This document shows, in pieces, positions 25,762 to 34,933 of a stretch of DNA of 64,000 nt. Below the pieces are notes generated by a model, which saw only the letters and a list, made by a program, of their open reading frames with translations, made no database searches and was not told where the DNA came from. The stretch's first letter is position 1. Each line of letters begins with the position of its first letter. This DNA comes from an uncultured Myxococcales bacterium (lineage in GTDB: Bacteria > Myxococcota_A > UBA9042): assembly GCA_903842345.1 (NCBI GenBank), contig CAIMLR010000012.1:41630-105629 (forward strand), in the 5' to 3' direction. The translations under genes and the position numbers were made by a program.

Positions 25762-27174
25762 GTGGCTGTTGTGCGCTTGCCGTTGCGGCTTATTTGCTCT
25801 GTCTTGCCCGTTCTGTTGCTGAGCCTCTGCGCCGCCTGTGGCTCGTCCACGACGACGGCGGGCGCGACGACTGACGCCGAAACCGCCGCCGATGGCACGG
25901 ACTCCGATGTGGCAGCTGCGGTCTGTGGGGCAACGCCCGTCGCCGATCCGCGCGTCGCTGACCGCCTGGCTTGCACGTACGCCGCCGGTGCCAAGGTCGC
26001 TGACACGCTGGGGATCTCAGCCGCTGATCGCGCCAAGCTGGCCATCGGCCACGTCATCCTCGTCGTCAAAGAGAACCGCTCGTTTGACGCGATCTACGGT
26101 CGCCTCGGCCGCGCGGACGTTGAAGGCGTGCCCGCGACCGCCAGCAATCCGGACAAAGGCGGCGCAGCGGTCGGCGTGTACCACGAGGCGACGACGTGCG
26201 TGCAATTGGACCCAGCCCACCAATGGTCCAACATGCATGCCATGTGGGACGGCGGCAAGCTGGACGGCTTTGTGACCAACGCGATCGACAACACCGTCGG
26301 ACCGGACGAGCTGACCAAGGCCACCACCGACGGCAAGTTCGTCATGGGCGGCTTCACGCCGGAGGACCTGCCGTTCTATGCCTTCCTCGCCAACACGTAC
26401 GCGCTCGCCGATCACTACCACTGCTCGGCGCTGAGCGGCACGTGGGCCAATCGCCTCTACCTCTACGCCGGTCAGTCGTACGGCGTCAAAAACACGGGCA
26501 CCAACTTTGTTCCGGATGGCACCCGGACCGTGTTTGACGCGCTGGACACCGCGGGCGTGACCTGGGGCGTGTACTCGGACGACGACTTTCCGCTGGACGT
26601 CGCGCTCATGAGCCTCGGCTGGAACGCGGACCACGTGGGCGTGCACAAAACCGCGGCGTTCTTTGAGGCGCTCAAGGCCGGGACGCTGCCACAGGTCGTG
26701 TTCATCGACGCGAAGCTGAACAACGAGGACGAGCATCCGCCGGCGGACGTGCAGAAGGGCGAGGCGTGGACCAAGGCGATTTACGACGCCGTCGTCGCCA
26801 GCTCGATCTGGCTGGACAAGGACGGCAAGGGCGTTGCGCTCGTCTACACGTACGACGAATCCGGCGGCTTCTTTGACCACGTCGCACCGCCCGCGGCCTG
26901 CCTTGCCGCGCCGGATCAGGCGGAGTTTGACCACCTCGGCTTCCGCGTGCCGTTCGTGATGATTTCCCCCTTCGCCCGCCAGAAGTACGTGTCGCACGCG
27001 GTGCACAGCCACTCGTCGCTGCTGCGATTCCTGGAAGTGCTGTACGACCTGCCGGCGATGTCCGCCCGCGACGCCAACGCGGACGCGCTCCTGGACATGT
27101 TCGATTTCAATTGCGCGCCGCTCAAGACGCCGCCGACCGCGCCCGCTTCGGGTACCGGCGGCTGCAAGCCCTAG
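25762..27174 (+). CDS. Phosphoesterase (phospholipase C/acid phosphatase family), lipoprotein
   Basis: 470 residues starting with GTG 25762 behind CTGGAGG. The signal ends LLSLCAACGSS with the lipid-anchoring Cys, followed by an Asp/Ala/Thr linker. The catalytic domain opens HVILVVKENRSFDAIYGRLG, the hallmark of the phosphoesterase family that includes phospholipase C and AcpA; later blocks are HYHCSALSGTWANRLYLYAG, VFIDAKLNNEDEHPP and YDESGGFFDHVAPP, which carry the metal-binding Asp/His residues. It probably hydrolyses phosphate esters at the cell surface. A related but larger phosphoesterase lipoprotein lies 3 kb downstream on the other strand. Confidence 0.87.
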   Translation: MAVVRLPLRLICSVLPVLLLSLCAACGSSTTTAGATTDAETAADGTDSDVAAAVCGATPVADPRVADRLACTYAAGAKVADTLGISAADRAKLAIGHVILVVKENRSFDAIYGRLGRADVEGVPATASNPDKGGAAVGVYHEATTCVQLDPAHQWSNMHAMWDGGKLDGFVTNAIDNTVGPDELTKATTDGKFVMGGFTPEDLPFYAFLANTYALADHYHCSALSGTWANRLYLYAGQSYGVKNTGTNFVPDGTRTVFDALDTAGVTWGVYSDDDFPLDVALMSLGWNADHVGVHKTAAFFEALKAGTLPQVVFIDAKLNNEDEHPPADVQKGEAWTKAIYDAVVASSIWLDKDGKGVALVYTYDESGGFFDHVAPPAACLAAPDQAEFDHLGFRVPFVMISPFARQKYVSHAVHSHSSLLRFLEVLYDLPAMSARDANADALLDMFDFNCAPLKTPPTAPASGTGGCKP

Positions 27175-27177
27175 CGG

Positions 27178-27783
27178 CTACTGTGGCGGCAACGGCGGCG
27201 GGTCCAGCGCAGGCGGCTCGGTCGCCGTTGCCGTCGGCGCTTGCGGCAGCACCACGACGTGGACGCGCAGCGGCGGCGACTCGCCATCCCCCACCAGGCA
27301 ATTCGCGTCGCCCGCCGATTTGCCGCGCAGCACCAGCGCCATGTTCGACTCGCCGGCACTTTCCAGCGTCGGCACCAGCGCCTGCGGATTGTCGCACTGC
27401 CATTGAAAGCGCAGGCCGACGTTCATGCCCGTCACTTCGCCCTCATGCAGCACGACGGACGGCGCGGGCGGCTGCACGGGCACGCCGTCGGGCATCACGC
27501 CAACGTAGCCCGGCACGGTCGCGGGATAGATGATCCACGGCACGCCGTAGGGCCAGATGATGCCGGGATGGCCGACGTAGCCGCGGTAGCCCCAGCTGGG
27601 TGCCCAGCCAAAGTGGCCGCCGTGAAACGGTCGATAGCCACCGCCGCCGCCGCCATGCCAACTGCTGCCACGACTGCTGCCGCCCCGACCGCCGCCGCCG
27701 CCGTGGCCGCGCGCGAACGCGCTCGCTGGGATCAAGGCAACGCTGCAGAGGGCGGCAAACATCAGCACGCGCAGGAACTTCAT
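27178..27783 (-). CDS. Secreted Gly-rich protein of unknown function
   Basis: 201 residues from ATG 27783. A signal peptide (FAALCSVALIPASAFA) is followed by a His/Gly/Ser-rich stretch, then an aromatic-rich region (GWAPSWGYRGYVGHPG, WPYGVPWIIYP), a short beta-rich domain with two Cys residues and a Pro-rich C-terminus. This resembles small periplasmic or outer-surface proteins with Gly/Trp/Tyr repeats but no named family was recognised. It converges with the phosphoesterase gene with a 3-bp gap and lies between the two phosphoesterases. Confidence 0.7.
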   Translation of the reverse strand: MKFLRVLMFAALCSVALIPASAFARGHGGGGGRGGSSRGSSWHGGGGGGYRPFHGGHFGWAPSWGYRGYVGHPGIIWPYGVPWIIYPATVPGYVGVMPDGVPVQPPAPSVVLHEGEVTGMNVGLRFQWQCDNPQALVPTLESAGESNMALVLRGKSAGDANCLVGDGESPPLRVHVVVLPQAPTATATEPPALDPPPLPPQ

Positions 27784-27841
27784 GGCGTTTTTCCACGCGG
27801 CGCTACAACACCGCACGCATGCAACGTCCCAAAGGGCGATT

Positions 27842-30487
27842 CTATTCGCCGCGCTCCGCCCGCACCTTGCGCGGCCGCATGTCGTGCTTGATCTCCGGAT
27901 GCGCCGCGAGATACTGCCGCATCTTGGTCATGGCCGCGTCGTACACGTCGTCATCCGCATCTTCCGTCTCGCGCTCATCCAGCACGCTCAGCGGCAGCTT
28001 GCCCTGGATGATGCGCTCCAGCCGCGATCCCGGCCGCGTCTTCCCCGTCACGTGCCAGCGCAGCAGATCGCCCAGATCCGGGTTCTTGTCCGGACCGCTG
28101 AAATCCATGTGGTCGGAGATCCGCGCGCCCAGCGTCTTTCCGCCGTTCTTCACGTCCGGAATGGTCCGCTCCACGTGCTCAAAAGGCGTCAGCGTCGTCG
28201 GCTGCTGCTGAAACACGTCCCACAGCGGCGTCGCCAGCGCGTCGTAGCGGTTCAGCGGCGGCAGGTTGAGGATCAGCTCAAAAGTCTTGAACAGGCTGGG
28301 ATAGGACGTGTGCACGTGGCTGATGTAGCCCGGCTTGGCGTACGGGCTGACCACGAGGCAAATCGATCGGTGGTAATCGACGTGATCCGCGCCCTGCTGC
28401 GGGTCGTCCTCCACGATGAAGATCGCCGTGCTCGCAAAGTACTTGGAGTGGGTGATCGCGTCGACGAGCGTGCCCATGCCGACGTCGTTGTCGTTGATCA
28501 TCGCCTCTGGCGTCAGCGCGTTCTTGCCGAGGCCATTGGTGTGGTCGTTGGGCAACAGGACGTAGACAAATGGCGGGAATTTGCCCTTGTTGATCAACTC
28601 GTCCGCGACGTACTTCGCCTTCGTCACGTCGCTGATGTCCGTGTTGAAGAAGCTGCCGGGAAAACCCGCCGAGACGTGCTCCATCACGGACGTGTCGTTG
28701 ACCACGTCCAGCGAACCGACGATCTCGCCAAACACAGTAAAATCGACGCTGTGGCGCATCAGGTGGGTGAAAAACGTCAGGAATTGCGGGCGGCCTTGCG
28801 GCAACGTCGCGTCCGCGCCCCAGCCGGGATGGTTGCGGTAGTCCTCAAACCACGTCCGCTCCATGTAGTCGTCGACAAACGAGGACGTGAGCCACAAGTG
28901 GCCCTGGACGGACGTCTCGGAATCGTCGTAAAAATTGTCGTGATGCGCGTACTTCCGCGCCAGCGCGTGCAGGTTGGGCGTCACTTTCTCGCCGAACATC
29001 GCCAGCTTGGGATCGCCGTCGCCCACGCCCAGATCGCCGAGCACGCAGTCGTACGTCTTGTTTTCCTTGACGATCAGCACGATGTGCTCAATGGGCGTCG
29101 GGTGATTGCGCGCCGCCGGAACCGGGAACGCCGCGTCGCACTGGAACGGGAACACGTCGTTCGGCCGCCGCACGTTCTTCTCCACCTGCGTCGTCGTCTG
29201 CGTCAGGTCCACGCCCGCCAGGTCGATCAGGGACACGGAGCCCTGCATCTGTTCCTTGCCGCTCTCCGCCGTCTCCGCGTACGCCGCCAGCGGCCCGGCG
29301 CCCACGCCCTTGCCGTTCAGCACAAGCAGACGTCCGCCATCAGGACTGACCGCGACGGCCGTCGGATACCAGCTAACCGGCAGCGCGCCCAGCGGCGTCA
29401 GGTCCGCGGCATTCAGCACGCTGACCGCGTTGTCCGCCGCGCGCGTCACGTACAGCCGATTGCTCTTGGCGTCATACGCGATGCCGCCCGGGCTACTCGC
29501 CGGCAGCGGCTTGTTGTCCTCGCCCAGGATCGTCGGTTCGCCAACGGGCTGCGTGCCGATCACCATGCGGTTCTTGGCGTCGATCGCGACAACGTCATCG
29601 CCGTTGGCTGAGGCCACGTAGACAATGCCCTCATCGGGCGAATTCACAAGGTTCACCGGGGACATGCCAACGGTCACGGTCGTCACGGTCGGCGTCGGGG
29701 TCGCCGCCAGATCGATCACCGCGAGCTTGTCGTCCGCGAGGCTCGCAACCCACAGCTCCTGGCGCCCCGGCAATTCCAGCAGCGCGTACGGCGCAATCGG
29801 CACATCCAGCACGCGCTTGAGCGCCAGCGTGTGCGCGTCAAACTCGGCGACCTTGGTGCTCTTGAACTGGCCGACCCAGAACCGCGTGCCGTCCTTGGAC
29901 AGCGCGATGCCGGCGGGGTAGCTGTCGATGGGCACGTGCGCCGCGAGGGCGAGCGAGCCGTCAGCGGCGATGTCGTAGATCTCAACTTGCGCGGCATAGC
30001 CGCCGGACGCGTAGAGCTTCTTGCCGTCAGGAGCAATCGCGAGGCCGTAGAACGCCTCCTCGCGATCGACTTGCTGCAGCACTTTGCCCGTCGTGGCGTC
30101 GATGACCTGCACGCTGCGGTTGCGATAGCCCGTGTTCGCGACATACGCGCGGTTCAGCGTCGGGTGGTAGCGCACGTCGATGGGGAACCCGCCGAGGATG
30201 GCCTCGGTACCCAGCGGCGTGAGCGCGCGGCCGCCGGGGAGGATGCGCGTGCCGCCTTGCATGCCGACCTTGAGGAGCGCTTCCGCCGGCGGATTGGGCA
30301 CGCAATCGAGCACCAATGGCCCGGTGTCAGCGGCAACGCCGTCCGCGGTTTGACTGGCGTCGCTGTCGACCGCTGCGTCGGTTTGGCCAGGCTGCGCGCC
30401 CACGGGCACTTGCGACGTGCACGCACCCAGCGTGACGGCCGACAGGATCGCAGCAAAAAACGAACGGTTGTAACAATGCATGGACAT
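27842..30487 (-). CDS. Beta-propeller plus phosphoesterase lipoprotein
   Basis: 881 residues. Lipoprotein signal LSAVTLGACTSQ, then an Asp/Ala linker. Residues ~80-440 contain YVTN-type propeller blades (AYVANTGYRNRSVQVIDATT, LYVTRAADNAVSVLNAADL). The C-terminal half is a phosphoesterase domain: HIVLIVKENKTYDCVLGDLG, NFYDDSETSVQGHLW, FIVEDDPQQGADHVDYHRS. This propeller-phosphoesterase arrangement is known in bacterial surface proteins annotated as alkaline-phosphatase-like. The propeller may bind a surface ligand or metal. It is divergent from the Cys-rich lipoprotein gene across 188 bp. Confidence 0.85.
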   Translation of the reverse strand: MSMHCYNRSFFAAILSAVTLGACTSQVPVGAQPGQTDAAVDSDASQTADGVAADTGPLVLDCVPNPPAEALLKVGMQGGTRILPGGRALTPLGTEAILGGFPIDVRYHPTLNRAYVANTGYRNRSVQVIDATTGKVLQQVDREEAFYGLAIAPDGKKLYASGGYAAQVEIYDIAADGSLALAAHVPIDSYPAGIALSKDGTRFWVGQFKSTKVAEFDAHTLALKRVLDVPIAPYALLELPGRQELWVASLADDKLAVIDLAATPTPTVTTVTVGMSPVNLVNSPDEGIVYVASANGDDVVAIDAKNRMVIGTQPVGEPTILGEDNKPLPASSPGGIAYDAKSNRLYVTRAADNAVSVLNAADLTPLGALPVSWYPTAVAVSPDGGRLLVLNGKGVGAGPLAAYAETAESGKEQMQGSVSLIDLAGVDLTQTTTQVEKNVRRPNDVFPFQCDAAFPVPAARNHPTPIEHIVLIVKENKTYDCVLGDLGVGDGDPKLAMFGEKVTPNLHALARKYAHHDNFYDDSETSVQGHLWLTSSFVDDYMERTWFEDYRNHPGWGADATLPQGRPQFLTFFTHLMRHSVDFTVFGEIVGSLDVVNDTSVMEHVSAGFPGSFFNTDISDVTKAKYVADELINKGKFPPFVYVLLPNDHTNGLGKNALTPEAMINDNDVGMGTLVDAITHSKYFASTAIFIVEDDPQQGADHVDYHRSICLVVSPYAKPGYISHVHTSYPSLFKTFELILNLPPLNRYDALATPLWDVFQQQPTTLTPFEHVERTIPDVKNGGKTLGARISDHMDFSGPDKNPDLGDLLRWHVTGKTRPGSRLERIIQGKLPLSVLDERETEDADDDVYDAAMTKMRQYLAAHPEIKHDMRPRKVRAERGE

Positions 30488-30675
30488 GATCTCCCCCGTA
30501 TTTACAGTGCTTCAGGCGCCGCGCGGAGTCAACGCGGCGCTGACGATCGTTCACGGGAAGCGCCGCCGTCGTCGAAAAGTTGCCGATCAGGCGCACGGCA
30601 GTCGCATTCTGGCCAACGCACTGCGGAGTGCTAAGCTCCCGGCCCGCGGGGCGAACCCGCGCAAACGGGGCCAAC

Positions 30676-31920
30676 ATGAAAGCTTATGTTTCGATTCTCC
30701 TTCTCGCGCTGACCCTCAGCGCCTGTACGAGCAGCACCACCAGCAGCGCCACGGGCGGCGGCGGCGGTGTCGCCCTGGACGATCTGACGACCACGCTCGT
30801 CGACCGGATCTGCACGGCGTTGGTTGCCTGCCCGATCAGCAAGTCGAGCGACGGCGTCAACGTCTCCACCGTGGACGGCTGCAAGGCCATCCTGGACGCC
30901 GAGGGCATGGGCGACCTGAACAAGTACGTGGCGGGCGTCAAAGCCGGCACGATCAAGTACGACCCGGTCTCGGCGCAGGCGTGCGTCGACGCGATGGCCA
31001 ATTGCAACGCGTTCAGCGCCAAGACGCAGCCTGCGGCCTGCATGGCGGCTTTCACCGGCACGATCGCCGACAAGGGCGCGTGCAAGCTCAATGAGGAGTG
31101 CGTCTCCGCGTACTGCCTCACGACCAAGGGCTGCGGCACGTGCACGGCGCGCGCGGCGGAAGGCGCGGCGTGTGACGGCAGCAACACGAGTTGCCAGACC
31201 GGGCTGACGTGCCAGAGCCAGAAGTGCGCCAAGCCCCCGGCGGCCGCGCAAATCGGCAGCGACTGCAACGGCAGCAGCGGCCAGTGCCCCGACGGCGCGT
31301 TCTGCGGCGTGGCCAGCGGCGCGAGCAAGTCGACCTGCCTCGCCCTCCTGGACGGCGGCGCAGCGTGCGGCGGCTCCAGCCAGTGCAAGACCGGCTTCTA
31401 CTGCCTGCCCGGTTCGCCGAGCGGCACCTGCACCGCGGTCGCCAAGGCCGGTGACGCTTGCACGATGGTCCAGGGCATCGACCCGACGCAGCCTTGCGAC
31501 GCGACGAGCATCTGCATCGCCGGCACCGACGGCAAAGGCACCTGCAAGGCGTACGTCGGCCTCGGCAGCGCGTGCGCCGAGAGCCTGGAGTGCCGCGGCG
31601 TGGACTTGCTTTGCGCAGGCGGCAAGTGCGCCGTCCTTGGCGCCAAGGGCGCGACCTGCGTTGCCCCGACGTCCCAGTACAAGCCACTCGCGTGCCTGCC
31701 GGGCCTCAGCTGCACCAGCGGCCAATGCGCCGACGCGCCCGCCATCGGCCAGCCCTGCCCCAACCACGCGTGCGCGACCGGCGCCAGCTGCGACAACGGC
31801 ACGTGCAAAGGCAAGCCCGGCAACGGCGAACCGTGCTACGGCTCCTGCGCCGACGGTTTCTACTGCGACATGAGCGGCGCCAGCGGATCCGGCAACTGCA
31901 AGGCCGCCGCCTGCCCGTAG
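30676..31920 (+). CDS. Cysteine-rich lipoprotein (Dickkopf-like Cys repeats)
   Basis: 414 residues from ATG 30676. Signal LLLALTLSACTSS with lipobox. A helical N-terminal domain (residues ~35-140) has paired cysteines (ICTALVACPIS, CNAFSAKTQPAAC). The remaining ~270 residues are repeated modules rich in Cys, Gly and Ser such as CQTGLTCQSQKC, CPDGAFCGV, CKTGFYCLPGSPSGTC and CADGFYCD, with spacing like the Dickkopf-type Cys-rich domain common in myxobacterial surface proteins. Disulfide-stabilised surface adhesion or structural role is likely; no enzymatic motif. The first in-frame start upstream would add a low-quality extension. Confidence 0.82.
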   Translation: MKAYVSILLLALTLSACTSSTTSSATGGGGGVALDDLTTTLVDRICTALVACPISKSSDGVNVSTVDGCKAILDAEGMGDLNKYVAGVKAGTIKYDPVSAQACVDAMANCNAFSAKTQPAACMAAFTGTIADKGACKLNEECVSAYCLTTKGCGTCTARAAEGAACDGSNTSCQTGLTCQSQKCAKPPAAAQIGSDCNGSSGQCPDGAFCGVASGASKSTCLALLDGGAACGGSSQCKTGFYCLPGSPSGTCTAVAKAGDACTMVQGIDPTQPCDATSICIAGTDGKGTCKAYVGLGSACAESLECRGVDLLCAGGKCAVLGAKGATCVAPTSQYKPLACLPGLSCTSGQCADAPAIGQPCPNHACATGASCDNGTCKGKPGNGEPCYGSCADGFYCDMSGASGSGNCKAAACP

Positions 31921-31998
31921 CCCTGCGCATTTGTTCCACGACGCCGGGCAAGGTATTGTGTCGACCGGCCCGGCGGCCGTGGAACCTCGCTCTCGCCC

Positions 31999-32511
31999 AT
32001 GCTTTCCCGACTTTCCGCAATTTTTCTGGTAGGGACGCTCGGCGGCTGCGGCTACGTTTCGCAGCCCGGCCTTGACGCGACAACCGGCGCGGACGTCTAC
32101 GGCCCGCCAAGCCTGGAGATCGGCGGCGCAAACGACGACGGCATCGGCTTCATCCCGTGGCGCGGCACGACGGCGCGGCCCAGGATCATCCAAGGCCCGC
32201 AAGGCGGTCAGCACATCTGGGTCAGCATGCGTTCCAACGGCCTGTGGCCGAAAAAGATCATGCTGAGCGTGGACATGCGCGACGCGACAACCGGCGCCGT
32301 GGTGTTGCCCGGCGACGTCACGCGCATCCTCGGTTTGACGCCGCACGAGACGTTCTACGCCTACGACGGCTTCATCGCCTACGTCAGCGAACCGTGCGCA
32401 ATCGCCGACCGCCCCATCCGCGTCACGATGTTCGCCAGCGACCTGTACGGCGTCGCCACGAGCGATTCCGCTGTCGTCCTGCCCGTTTGGAGCACCGTAT
32501 GCGCGCCGTGA
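31999..32511 (+). CDS. Small lipoprotein, paralog A of a duplicated pair
   Basis: 170 residues. Signal FLVGTLGGCGYV with lipobox, then one domain of about 130 residues: LEIGGANDDGIGFIPW, GPQGGQHIWVSMR, SEPCAIADRPIRVTMFASD and a final Cys near the C-terminus (the two cysteines may pair). The composition suggests a beta-sandwich. No family recognised. Its 3' end overlaps the start of the next gene by 13 bp, and that neighbour is clearly its paralog. Confidence 0.72.
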   Translation: MLSRLSAIFLVGTLGGCGYVSQPGLDATTGADVYGPPSLEIGGANDDGIGFIPWRGTTARPRIIQGPQGGQHIWVSMRSNGLWPKKIMLSVDMRDATTGAVVLPGDVTRILGLTPHETFYAYDGFIAYVSEPCAIADRPIRVTMFASDLYGVATSDSAVVLPVWSTVCAP

Positions 32512-32984
32512 CCTGGCTTTTTCTGCTCCTCCTCGCTGGCTGCGCGACGAGCGGCGCCTCCACCGGCGGCGGCACCTCCGGCGTTCGCATCGGCGGCGCC
32601 AACGACGACGGCACCGGCTTTGTCGATTGGCACAGTGCCACAGTTTCGCCGCCCATCGTCATGGGGCCCCAGGGCGGGCAGCACGTGTGGGTCAGCCTGC
32701 GCACCGACCGCGATTTCTACGCCAGCAAAATGCGCGTGACGATCGCCATGACCGACGTGGACACGGGCGAAGTCGTCAAGCCCGGCGAGATCCCGTTCAC
32801 GCGCACTTTGGTCGACGACGGCCAAGAATTGCAGGTCTCCGGCATCACGGCGTACATCAAGGAGCCGTGCAAGATCAAAGGCCACCACGTGCGCGTGCAC
32901 GTCGACGTCGAGGATCTGGTCGGCTTGCAAGGCAGCGATGAGGCCGTCATCACGCCGACGTGGAGCGGGTACTGCACGCCGTAG
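32499..32984 (+). CDS. Small lipoprotein, paralog B of a duplicated pair
   Basis: 161 residues from ATG 32499, read in a different frame from its upstream neighbour. Signal WLFLLLLAGCATS with lipobox and a Gly/Thr linker. The domain repeats the neighbour's blocks: IGGANDDGTGFVDW, GPQGGQHVWVSLR, KEPCKIKGHHVRVHVDVED and a C-terminal Cys. The tandem arrangement with overlapping frames points to local duplication. Function unknown; likely a periplasmic or surface beta-rich domain. It converges on the histidine phosphatase gene with an 18-bp gap. Confidence 0.72.
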   Translation: MRAVTWLFLLLLAGCATSGASTGGGTSGVRIGGANDDGTGFVDWHSATVSPPIVMGPQGGQHVWVSLRTDRDFYASKMRVTIAMTDVDTGEVVKPGEIPFTRTLVDDGQELQVSGITAYIKEPCKIKGHHVRVHVDVEDLVGLQGSDEAVITPTWSGYCTP

Positions 32985-33002
32985 AACCGACTGCGTCGCG
33001 GG

Positions 33003-33653
33003 CTATTTCCGCGCCGGCAGCGCGCCGGTCCGCAGCTTCTCGCCGTCCAGTCCGTCCAGATGACTCGTGTCGTTGAGCAGCATCAGCCGCAGCCCGCCCG
33101 CGTCCAGTTGCACCGTGGAGACCGACGCGGGATCGACGGCGAACGTGCGGAATTGCCCCACTTTGAGCTTGAGCACGCGGCACAACATCGTGGAAATCGT
33201 GAACATGTGCGAGACGATGATGACGTGGCCGTTGGGATGCCGCTCGTAAAGGTGCTCCAGCACTTGCCAGCTCCGCGCGGAGACTTCCTGCAGGTTCTCA
33301 CCCTTGGGAAAACGCACGCGCCCCGGATTCTTCTGCCAGCGGTCGCGCCAACTGCCCGGTCCATTCTGCAGTTGCGCAAAGTGCGCGCCTTCCAGTTCGC
33401 CGAGGTTCACTTCCATCAGCCGCGGGTCGAGCACAGCGGCGTGGCCGATCGTCTCGCCAATCGCCGCCGCGGTGTCGCGCGTGCGCAGGAGCGGGCTCGC
33501 CCAGAGCGCGTCAAACTGCCGGCCGGCGAAGCGCTCGCCCAGGCGCGCGGCCTGCAACCGCCCCAGGTCAGAAAGCGGCGAATCCGTGTGGCCGACGAGC
33601 ACCGGCTTGCCGGTCAGTTCACTGACGCCGTGACGAATGAATGTGATACGCAA
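33003..33653 (-). CDS. Histidine phosphatase family protein (phosphoglycerate mutase-like)
   Basis: 216 residues. RITFIRHGVSE is the RHG motif with the phosphorylated His; GHTDSPLSDLGRLQAARLGE, SPLLRTRDTA, EVNLGELEG and HVIIVSHMFTIS (second His) complete the family. The frame has no ATG before RHG; a TTG at 33653 sits 9 bases after a strong GGAGG, so a TTG start is proposed. Substrate may be a phosphosugar, alpha-ribazole phosphate or phosphoprotein. No neighbours of a cobalamin pathway are present. Confidence 0.85.
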   Translation of the reverse strand: MRITFIRHGVSELTGKPVLVGHTDSPLSDLGRLQAARLGERFAGRQFDALWASPLLRTRDTAAAIGETIGHAAVLDPRLMEVNLGELEGAHFAQLQNGPGSWRDRWQKNPGRVRFPKGENLQEVSARSWQVLEHLYERHPNGHVIIVSHMFTISTMLCRVLKLKVGQFRTFAVDPASVSTVQLDAGGLRLMLLNDTSHLDGLDGEKLRTGALPARK

Positions 33654-33772
33654 AGCCCGTAGCCTCCAAACCGGCAGGAAAGCTAACACGAGGTCGGGGA
33701 GGCGTCGACAATTCAGTTGGGCGCGCGGCACACGGCGCTGCGTCTACACAGGCTGACCGAAGCGGAACATCA

Positions 33773-33883
33773 GAACCGGCCGGGCAGACCTGTTGCATTT
33801 CGGACTGAGAGCGCGAGCGTGCACCGCCGCTGGCACGCCGCGGTCTCGGAGGCTGTGAGGTCAAAATTCGGTCAGCGTGGCTA
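33773..33883 (-). repeat. Dispersed ~110-bp repeat, copy 1, starting at a stop codon
   Basis: Read on the minus strand it begins TAGCCACGCTGAC, where TAG is the stop of the methyltransferase gene, and runs to GGCCGGTTC. It aligns with 39942-40048 at roughly 85% identity by eye with one 4-base indel. The most conserved part is TCTCAGTCCGAAATGC. See copy 2 for the partner. Confidence 0.85.
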
Positions 33884-34504
33884 CCCCGGCTTGCGCGCCA
33901 CGCCGCGCACGGTCGGCCGCAGGAACGGGAGCGCGCGCCGCATGCTCGCATGCTGGACGTCGCCCATGAGCAGCCCGGAAGCCGCGATGGCCTCCTGCGT
34001 CTGGCGCGTCAGGTGGCAATTGCCGGCGACGTGCTTCCACATCGGCTCGATTCGCCCCTGCCACGCCCGCCGCGACGTGCCCTCCGGCGCACCGACGTGC
34101 TCCAGGAACACGAACGCACCGCCCGGTCGCAGCACGCGCCGCATCTCCGCGAGCGCCCGCGCCGGCGACGGAACGGAACACAGCAGCAAAGTCGCGACGA
34201 CGGCATCAAAGCTCGCGTCGGCAAACGGCAAGGTCTCCGCGTCCGCGTTGGCGATTTCCACCCCCGGACGCGGGGCCTGCTGAAGGCGGAGCTCCAGCTT
34301 GCGCACCATCGTCACATCGGGCTCGGTCAGCACGAGGCGCGTCACGCCAGGCGGATAGTGTGGCAAATTGACGCCCGTGCCAGCGCCGACCTCCAGCACT
34401 TCGCCCGCGAGGTCCAGGAGCAACGCTTGGCGCCATTGCGTGAGGCACGCCTCCTCGGACGCGGCCATGAAGCGGTCATAGATGGCGGACATCAGCCAAG
34501 GCAT
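33881..34504 (-). CDS. Class I SAM-dependent methyltransferase
   Basis: 207 residues. Motif I is VLEVGAGTGVNLPHYPP, motif II LVLTEPDVTMVRKLE, then FDAVVATLLLCSV and LRPGGAFVFLEHVGAP. The pattern and the C-terminal SGLLMGDVQH resemble the METTL7/UbiE-like group acting on small or lipophilic molecules. A C-terminal segment with Trp (PMWKHVAGNCHLTR) is typical of the METTL7-like type. Substrate unknown. Its TAG stop is also the first codon of the dispersed repeat that follows. Confidence 0.85.
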   Translation of the reverse strand: MPWLMSAIYDRFMAASEEACLTQWRQALLLDLAGEVLEVGAGTGVNLPHYPPGVTRLVLTEPDVTMVRKLELRLQQAPRPGVEIANADAETLPFADASFDAVVATLLLCSVPSPARALAEMRRVLRPGGAFVFLEHVGAPEGTSRRAWQGRIEPMWKHVAGNCHLTRQTQEAIAASGLLMGDVQHASMRRALPFLRPTVRGVARKPG

Positions 34505-34562
34505 CGGCGGGCTCCTGCGGCAGTGGAAGCTGCGAGCCTAGCACCGTCAGCCCAAAGCCGCC

Positions 34563-34907
34563 CTACCCCACAGCGACGCTTCCGCGCTCGCCGGTGCGAA
34601 TCCGGATGCACTCGACAAGGTCCGTGATGAAGATCTTGCCGTCGCCGACCTTCCCGGTCCGCGCGCCTTCAATGATCGCGGCCACGCACGGCTCCACGAA
34701 TTCCTGGTTCACGGCGATCTCCAGCCGTACTTTCATCCGCAGGTTCACTTCCACCTGCACGCCGCGGTATTCCTCGGTGTGCCCCTTCTGCTGACCGCAG
34801 CCGAGCGCGTTGGTGATGACGGAGATTTTGGTGATGTCCACAGCCGCGAGCGCGTGCTTCACGTCGCTGAGTTTTTCCGGCTGGATGTAGGCAACAATCA
34901 GTTTCAT
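34563..34907 (-). CDS. glnK: PII nitrogen regulatory protein, GlnK-type
   Basis: 114 residues. [34 protein letters not shown] and the ATP-binding [16 protein letters not shown] are clear PII signatures. The gene follows amtB directly (26-bp gap), as for GlnK, which blocks the ammonium channel when nitrogen is sufficient. In the T-loop the position of the uridylylated Tyr51 of E. coli is Val (YRGVQVEV instead of YRGAEYMV), so uridylylation is unlikely; regulation would rely on ATP/ADP and 2-oxoglutarate binding. Confidence 0.93.
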   Translation of the reverse strand: MKLIVAYIQPEKLSDVKHALAAVDITKISVITNALGCGQQKGHTEEYRGVQVEVNLRMKVRLEIAVNQEFVEPCVAAIIEGARTGKVGDGKIFITDLVECIRIRTGERGSVAVG

Positions 34908-34933
34908 GGCGACCTCAGCTCAAAAAGTGCGGT

